Assembly: GCA_963575645.1 (NCBI GenBank)
Contig: OY754465.1
Location: forward strand, 46,588,401 to 46,652,400
Source of the DNA: Xanthostigma xanthostigma
Taxonomy: Eukaryota > Arthropoda > Insecta > Raphidioptera > Raphidiidae
Length of the DNA stretch: 64,000 nt
Direction of reading: 5' to 3'
The position numbers and the translations under genes are program-made. Position 1 is the first letter of the stretch. The number at the start of each line of letters is the position of its first letter. The notes below the pieces were generated by a model. It did not search any database. It was not told the DNA's origin and saw only the letters and a list, made by a program, of their open reading frames with translations. This document shows, in pieces, positions 54,201 to 63,200 of the stretch.

Positions 54201-57200
54201 AAATATTTTTTTTTAAGTTTGCAAAAATAAAAAAAATTAAGAACTATACATAATATAATATATAATTAATATCAAGTGGAATAAAATAAAACAAAATAAA
54301 AAGAAAAAAAAAAGAAAAAAATCAATGATATCGTAAGGATTCGAACCCAGGACCTTGCCCTTGGGGATCCGACGGCATAACCATTGCGCCACGGCTGCCT
54401 AATACGTCTAGTGGTGTTATCACGGTATACAAGTGTTAGCACTTGTTTTATGGATTACACTATATTTACCAGCAATTATTATATTGTTTTAAACTATTAC
54501 CTAGCTGTCAAAAATAATAAAAAATAAAACTGTTTATAAAAATTAAACTACTGAACACATTTGAGTGAATTTAAATAGGGTTCTGGTCTGATAGTAAACA
54601 AAGTGAATAAAATATAACCCAAGGCAATCCGACCAAAATTGCGATCTGTAGAGTCGTGACGTACGTACATACGTACGTACATACGTACGTACGTACATAC
54701 GTACAGACCAACCGACAACTGCTGTTTGTGATTTTCAATTACAATTTTAATAGTATTTATGAACTCAAATTGATTTAAAAATGGTTCTATTTTATAGATT
54801 AGAATCTCCTCTTTTCAAAAAGCTTCAATTTGAATGGATTTCGTGTGAAATTAACTTAGATATAACTTCTTATATGAACGAAAGTCAGCTCTGACGCACA
54901 AAGCGATAATAAAGCACATACCGCTAGTTTAGCGGTATGTGCAATTAAGTAATATAATTGAATTAATCAATAAATAAAATTATCGACCAATTTTTCAGAC
55001 AAATATATTAACAAAAAATATAAAAATTAATACATTAACGTTTCGGTCCGGATTTGGATCTTCTTCAGAACTGATCTAAAATAAATTATAAGAATTAATT
55101 AATAATTAGGTTCTAATTGGTTTTTGAAAAAAATTTATAAAAAAATGTTTCTTATTATTTTTTCAATATTTGATAATTAAAAACTTTAAGCGAATTTTAT
55201 TCAAAAATCAATTAGAAACTGATTATTAATTAATTTTTATATTTTTTAGATCAGTTCTGAAGAAGCTCCAAATCCGGACCGAAACGTTAATGTATTAATT
55301 TTTATATTTTTTGTTAATATATTTGTCTGAAAAATTGGTCAATAATTTTATTTATTGAAGAATATCCGGCAAAACTTCTTTTGTTTTATGTTGTATGAAT
55401 TGTATATTCTAATTATTTATATCTTACTATTATCGTATTGAAATTTTGTAGGCATATTTCACATAATATTTCGAACATTTTTAAGCAAAAAAAAAAAAAT
55501 ACATATTTTTCCTTCTGAAAATTTGCTAAGTGTGAATAATAAGAATTTGATGAGGTACGTGTTGCATTTCAACCGATGATTATTGACACAGTGCAGCTAT
55601 TTGTATGCATTCCATACAATTTGTTTCTTTCAAATCTTATATAATACTTATCATGCGTATACAACATACATATATATATTGTGATTGTGTGTCGTATACA
55701 CACACACACACACTATAATTACTCAGGTTATACGTGTGACGGGATGCTCGGACCAGAGATATTTAATATAAGCAGATCCAACTGTTTACATTTTAACCTG
55801 ATCATACACCGTTTCTATCAGAATTCAACGTTGACAAACTTCGGCGAGCTGAAGACGAAGGGTATATAACTTATATTAAATGCATCTGTTGGAAAATACA
55901 TGTGACAACACTGCATGAACGCATGATTCACTTTTCATTCAATGCATTCCTTTTATTGTCATTACGGAAGTTGCAGTGTTGCTATGTGCTTTGTGTGACA
56001 TTTTGCGAAAATCAAGTATTTTTCATTTTTTTATTAGTATTGACAATTTACAATGGTTCGGCAGTGCGTAGTTTGCAAAAAAATGGATTATTCTAATCCC
56101 GGATTGATATTTCGGCGGTAAGTAAGATTATGTTTTTTTTTAAGTTAAGCAGTGGTGTAGACGTAGTTAAAAATTATTTTTATTAAATTATTGCAAAAAC
56201 AATTTTACATGTGCACTTCTTTAAAAAATATCTTGATGGAGGATTAAAAAAATGATTGTTAAATTCTAAGCTAGATTTCCCAACTTTAAGCTGAATAGAT
56301 AATTTTGTTGGACTTATTTACTGAACCTAGATTTTTCGAAGGTAAACATTTCGTTTACCTTTTACAGCACATTTTAGTATACTTTAATGTTTATTTATAT
56401 TGTTGTAGCTTTCCAGTAAATCATGAGCGCAGACAAAGATGGATGATATTTTGGATTTACGAAAACAGCATGTCAAAAAGTTTGCTCAAATTTGTTCAGA
56501 TTATTTTGATCGGAGCGATATTATGACTACTCAACTAACTGGACGAAGGCAAATAAGACCAGATGCTGATCCCCAATTTAATACCACAGTTTTTACTGAT
56601 CGTTTATCTTACAGGTAAAACAAATAAACTCAACTTATTTGCAGTAGTCTTTAATTATGCCATTAATAATTATTATATTTAAGACTGATTATTGTCTAAA
56701 AAATTCTTGTGATAATATGTAATAAATAATATAAGAAAAATCCGATGTTGTCTTTTATTACCTACTCAAAATAACTAAAAAATATATAGATACGGAAATT
56801 GCCCTACCTTAGCGGTCAGGTACAAAAGAAAGAATAAATATTTAATATGTACCGAAATCCTTCACTCCAAAACTACTGAGTCTAAAATTTGGAAAAATAG
56901 CGAATATAGGGCCCCCTCTTATAGTTTACAGGAAAACTAAAACGAAAATCTTAAGTATTAAAGTTTTCACAAAAAACGGAATGGTACATACCCTCTCCTC
57001 GCAAGTTCTACTCGCACGTGGCCAGTTTATTATTCTCATTTGTTAGTAAAGGCACATTATTGCATTTAAAATCGTTTAGTAAAATGCCACTTTACTACAC
57101 AGTGACGTTTGGCAATTAAAATGCTTTGACCACCAGATTATATGCGATAAAACAAATCACGTTAAAATCTTTATGATTCAAATTACATACCAAATTTTAT

Positions 57201-60200
57201 CTTCTAGAGTAAATTATTTTAATAAAACGTAAAATCAGTTTCTATTGCGTCTAGAACCTCTCCAGTATTAATTACTTCTAATTGATATTCAAGTAAATTT
57301 TGCTCCTTTTATTAAATAAATATTGTAAAACCTGGCTTTACAATTGTTAGGTATGTTCTAATGTTATATGAATATTCCATTAACACAAAATATATTTTTA
57401 ATTTACGTTAAAAATTCTTGTTTTTAATAATCCCGAAAAAACCATACGCCCCTGGTTAAGATAATGCTGAAGAAGCTTCCGTTACCACGTTGCCTTTTTA
57501 AAGCCATCTCTTTCCAACTTATTTAAAACTGTGAAACTATGTATGATTATAAACAAATCGTGTTTTATGAATGGGATGTTGTGTCTCCTTATATTAAATG
57601 TCTCTGGCTCGGACTGTCGAACCAATAGGTACATAAAAAATATTGTAATAGCTGCAATTTGCAAATAAAACAATAGTCTGCTTTTAGTATTTTACAATTT
57701 TAACTCTGCGAGTGGGCAACGGTACTAATTTAGGTCAAAACTTAATTTTCAAAATTTTACAATATTTTTCGGTTTGAAGCTCAAAAAGATATTGTTCATC
57801 TGTACGGTCTGTTAGTTTTATTTGGGCGTTATGCTTTCACGATACTACTAAATAACAGTTGTGGCAGTATTCGCATTGCACTCATTAGGGTCCCAAAGAA
57901 ATTTACATTGCAAAAAGAAATGGAAGGGTCTTTTGAGATCCTCTTTGATATTAGATCGCGGGCATGCGCTATTGCTAGTTGCAACTAATTTATTAAAAAA
58001 AAATATTACCTTATCAGTATCTATCAGGTCATAATTTGTAACATTTTCATTCGTTTGTTCAACAATTACGTCTCCGTCAATTTCCTAAGCTGTATTTAGA
58101 TAAACCGCCTCGTTCTGGATTTCAATTTCTATATTATTTTAGAAACAGAAGCAAAGTTTTGAACTATTACATTTTCAAATAATTATTTTTTTTATTATAA
58201 AGAAGATTTTTTCATGTTTGCTATTTTTTTCTGAGAAAACCTTCCCTCGCTTTCCAAGGAACTCATAACCTGAGTCATTTTTTATTTCCCCGCCTGTAAT
58301 CCTTCTCAATAGTATTCTCAGAGCGTTCCATAATACGTAGGTACTAATGCACAGAGATTTTTACTTCAATAATATGATCGTTTTCGATTGCCTATCTAAG
58401 TACTAAATAAAATCATATTTCACGGCTTTACCCTATATCATAAGTCCATTTGTGTTGCGAAATGAGACGAGGCGATGTTGGAGAGAGACATCGCAATAAA
58501 AGTGTACGCCCAAAATGTACGTTTTTGGTACCTCGTCTCTCACCGCGGAACCCCTGAGAAACTTTAGGAAAGTGATCCAACAGCGTTAATTGATCAATTT
58601 ACAATTCTACAATGTTCTTCCTATGATCACATTCTAAGGTCATTGTCAAATCAGATTTTCTGGCAATACTTTTTGCAACCCAGCATGTAGGATGTGCATA
58701 TTAGATCGTTCATCGCTGTGCTATTTCACAATATTCTCGATTAAGTGAGCAACATTTTAGTGGGGTCATTGAACTCATGAAAAATTTTGATGTCAAATTA
58801 AAAATTTCCAAATTTCATAAAAAAAATATTTGTTTATAATTTTGTTTTCTTGGGTTTTTTCGGAGTTTCTGGATACTTTACATACGACCTCGGCGAAAAA
58901 ATGTGTTTCAAAAATTCTTGAAATTTTGAAGAAACTTTGTACACTGCTAAACTTAAAGTATAAGATTAAAATATCTAAAAAAACGAAGCGGCGAGTATAC
59001 GGTAGTAATAAATAACATCCATTTATTGTATATAAGATCACCAACTACAATAGTTTTCTGGATCTAGTACTAATTCATATTTTTTATTAATTATAGAAAT
59101 AACAAAACAATGAGGCTCGGTTTTGCTAACAAACTGTGTTTAGTTTTTTTTAACTCTAATTTTATTTATTTGTTGGTATTTATGTTTGCAGTCAAGGTTA
59201 TGAATGTCCAGCAAACTATAATCCAGCGGATTTTTTCATTCGAACGTTAGCTCTAACTCCAGGATCTGAAGACGCCAGCAAATACGCTGTGAGAAAAATC
59301 TGTGACCATTTTGCAGTTAGCGATGCTGCCAAACAGATAGATCTCGTTGTACAATATGAATTTCATATGGGCGCCACTCAAGATGTAAATATTATTATTT
59401 ACCTGTCTTTAAAAATACATTTGTTTTGTTTTTATTTTTCTTTCAATAATTTCACTACAACGGTGTTTTTCAAAGTATGGGTCGCGACCCCAGGGCGGTC
59501 GCGAAGTCTCATCAAGGGACTTGCCTCAGTAAAAAACTAAAGTTCAAAAACATATTTTTATTAAGAAAATGTTAATTAAAGGGCATTTATTGTAGACTAA
59601 CACAAATTATCAAAATTATTTAATAAAAATCAGAGGAGTAGGATCAGGAAATCAGTTAAAACTTCATGCTTTATACTCGCGACGTTTCGGCTTTAATTAA
59701 GGCTCCTCAGACGTTCTGAAATTACATCACAACATAGTACACATTAGTATAAATCTTAAAACAACAATTAAAATAAAATAAAATAAATTATTTCATACCA
59801 TAAACTATCGTTTTAGCATAGTCCATACTGTATTTATTGATGGATCATGACAAGGTTTACATGGTTGACTATGTTAAAACGGTAGTTCATGGTATGAAAT
59901 AATTTATTTTATTCAACACGCGTGAGTAATATGTAATTTCGGGGCCCTGCTAAACGTGGGAGAAATAATATATTACTTCACTAGTGTAATAATGAATTTT
60001 CTGGCGTGGGAGAAATAATATATTACTTCACTAGTGTAACAATGAATTTTCTGGACCAATAGAAACTCAGTAGCAAGCCCAAGCGCTAAATAATGAAAAA
60101 AACTGCAAGTAGCTTCTGGACCAATAGGAACGTGGTAGGCGGTATTGTATACTTATATGAAAACAGCATCGCAATTCAGCGAAATCATGGCAATCTTGTG

Positions 60201-63200
60201 TATACACTGACGGTGGTACGTCAATCAATGAAGTGATTTATTATTTTTCCCTCTTTTATCACGGCCCCGATTACATATTACTCCTGCTAGTTGAATAAAG
60301 TATTATGTGCGACTATTGATCGAAGGAGAATATTCCACTCGCGTGTGTTTTACCGCACTCGCTGCGCTCGTGCGGCAAATTTCACGCTCATGGAATCTTC
60401 TCCTTCTCTCACTAGTCGCACAATATACTATTATTTTATTTTAATTGCTGTTTTAAGATTTATACTAATGTGTACTATGTTGTGATGTATTTTCAGAACG
60501 CCTGAGGAAGGCTTAATTACAGCCGAAACGTCGCGAGTAAGCATGAAGTTTTGACTGATTTCCTGATCCCAATCCTCTGATTTTTATTAAATAATTATAT
60601 CATCAAGGATCTTAAATAGTATCACAAATTAACAAAATTAAAAAAAAAATACCCATGAGTTGCATCAATGTCAAGTGTGGGCCTGTTTTGCGTTAACCAA
60701 TTTCTCCCATCCGTCTTTGCTACATTAATAATTAAACCGTTTTCCAATTTTTATTCAATTTCTCTGTTTGCTTTTTATTTGGGCCATAGACGTAAACGTC
60801 AACTCGCACAAGTACGAAAAAAAAATAAAAATGTACGGATTTAATGTTTGTAATATAATAAACTACACTATACAGGTTAGAAACAGGGGAGGGTAGGGGG
60901 TCCCAAAATATTTTTTCATACTAACACTAACACTGCCCTACACTAATCAGTTTCAGATACATAAGATTATTTTTTTCATAGGGTGCGCTACAAAGCAAGT
61001 GCAGATCAAATATTTGTTAATCAAATTTTCTCTTAGGGGCTGTCCATTATTACATCTCATGTATTTTCAACTTGTCGGAACTAATCACTTCCAGTATTTT
61101 CAATTACCCCTGCATTCTCACTTTGTAGCAGTCATAGATTAATCAGAAAAATAATTTATTAATTTGAGGTTAAACGTTGTTAAACGTATTTTTCCGTTGG
61201 TTGAGCAGCATTAGAGTGCGTGAGAAGTAGGAACTAAAAACTTGAAAAAACTCAGTCTAATCAGTTGAAAATAGGTGTTGTAAATACGGGATGTAAGCGC
61301 ATTTTTTAAAACACAAAAAAAGATATTTAGTTTTTAATGTAAATTTGGAGAGAGGGCGTACGTTCTTGTGACGCAATATCAGGAAGATTATGCAAAATTG
61401 TGACAAGTAGGGGGCAGGTATCCAAATAAGTTTATGGACAGAAAAATCAAAAACACATTTATATAAAATATAATATTCAATAAATAAAGATTTAAAATAT
61501 AATATATTATGACAAAAGTTATAATAAAAAATTCATTGTTTTCAGCAAACTTCATTTGAGCGTTTAGAAAAAACATTGTAAGTGTTTGAAAATTGTATAA
61601 CAACATAATTTTAAAACTAAATAGTTCTCATTGCTTTATATTTTTTTCAGTAATCCAGAATTTTGGTGGGTGAAACTAATGTGGTTAACTTACCGATGTG
61701 TCCTTCAAGTGATAAGAGATCCGTCTGTTCAGTTTCTAAGAATATGTCAAAAAATTGTAAGAATCGTTGTTTGTGTGATCTTCCCCAACCAAAAACAAAA
61801 GTCCGCTGCACACGAGGCTAGAAACGCTGCTAGATTCCTTACTAGATTTGCCTACTAGTTTTCTAGTGCTGGTTTTCTTGATTGCTGTTATGTGCTCGCT
61901 TCACACGAGACGTTTTTCCAAGCTAGTTTTGTGAATAAATCTGGTGCGCGCGCAGTGACAGTTCAAATATAAACACAGAGCAAAACGTGTCTGTTGTCTG
62001 ACTCTGAGCCGAATGACGCCATGATGATTTGTGGGCGTTTGTTCAAGTCGCCCACGTGACAAGATACTGCTTCCTGACTGGTTCTTGCTCATATCTAGCA
62101 GCGGGCCTTGCAAGCAAATAGCTCCTGTTCTAATTTTAAAACTTATGTGGTGAGCTAGCAGGCGAGCCAGCAGTGAGGTCATTTCCAGCTACCTTTTCCT
62201 ACCGGCCAGCAAAACTCCAAGCAGTGTTTCTATAGCAGCGTTTCTAGCCTCGTGTGCTGCGGCCCCTCCTAAACCCTCGCCTACAGCGTACCCCAGACTC
62301 TCAAGAAATTATTTTTTGACGTTAAAACACTTAAAATATCTTTTCGCTCGTTAAATAAAGTGATAGCCGGTTCTTATGTTACAAAATACCGTTACATTTC
62401 AATCGTTTATAACCACGAGACTAATAATGCGTTAACAAAGATTGAGCTCACAGCGGGTAGAGCATGTCTTTACGTGGTCGTCGCGTAGGATTTGTATTGC
62501 TGAGACGCCATTGCACGAGCGTTGGCGCACGCGCGTGATACTCATGAATTAACTTTGTGACTTGTGTAAAGTTTTAAGTTAATGCAGCGGACGTTGATTC
62601 GGGTGACGTTGTGAAGAGCTCGCGGACCACTGCTATAAGAGCTAAAGTGGGGCAATAAAAATAGTCACCAGAATATAAATGTAAATTGGAAGTAAATTGA
62701 AAATTACAAAATATTTAAATATAATATCGTCTCATATGATTCGCAAATATGATCGGACTTATAAAAAACGCAGTAAGTTGAATGTTCGCATCAAGAGGAA
62801 TGCAGTAAGCCTAAAAAGTCCAGTGCTGAGCGAAAGCGTCAAAAAGGGAACGAAATAACCCAAACGTCTACGGATTAAGTGCGTGCGATATAGGAAACAG
62901 TATTACTCGATGTTTTTTCACGGCGCGGATCCGAACTGCGCCTATTATTATTATTTTTTTTAATTGATATACTTGAACTGTTGTTTGAAACTTTTTTGTA
63001 AGCTAGGTTTTATTTTAAATCCTACTTGTCCTCGTTAGATGGAATATCATTAAGTAGGGGCTTCCGAACCAATTTTTTGATAACGCATATTTTTTAGGCG
63101 ATAGGACTGATGGCAGGCCTGTGTTATTTGGGAACAACAGCCCTCAGCCAGAGCGGAATTCAATCAGTACAAGGAGCACTTTTTATTTTCGTGTCTGAAA

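Larger units (their letters stand above)
59607..60597. mobile_element. inverted-repeat element with hammerhead-like ends in intron 8
   Basis: Arms 59607-59798 and 60428-60597 share ATTATTTAATAAAAATCAGA, GGATCAGGAAATCAGT and ACTTCATGCTT as inverted copies. The right arm carries CTGAGGA-A-GGCT-loop-AGCC-GAAACGTC at 60502-60532; the left arm has the equivalent on the minus strand (59680-59722). The interior holds a MITE (60299-60428) and a 50-bp tandem duplication (59955-60054). Confidence 0.75.

Noticed and set aside
54331-54400. Functional tRNA gene
   Set aside because: The acceptor and T stems are not paired properly; SINE head.
59385-61650. Direct splice from exon 8 to exon 10
   Set aside because: Exon 8 ends in phase 0 and the next exon would begin with TAA; the 32-nt exon at 61546-61577 resolves this.
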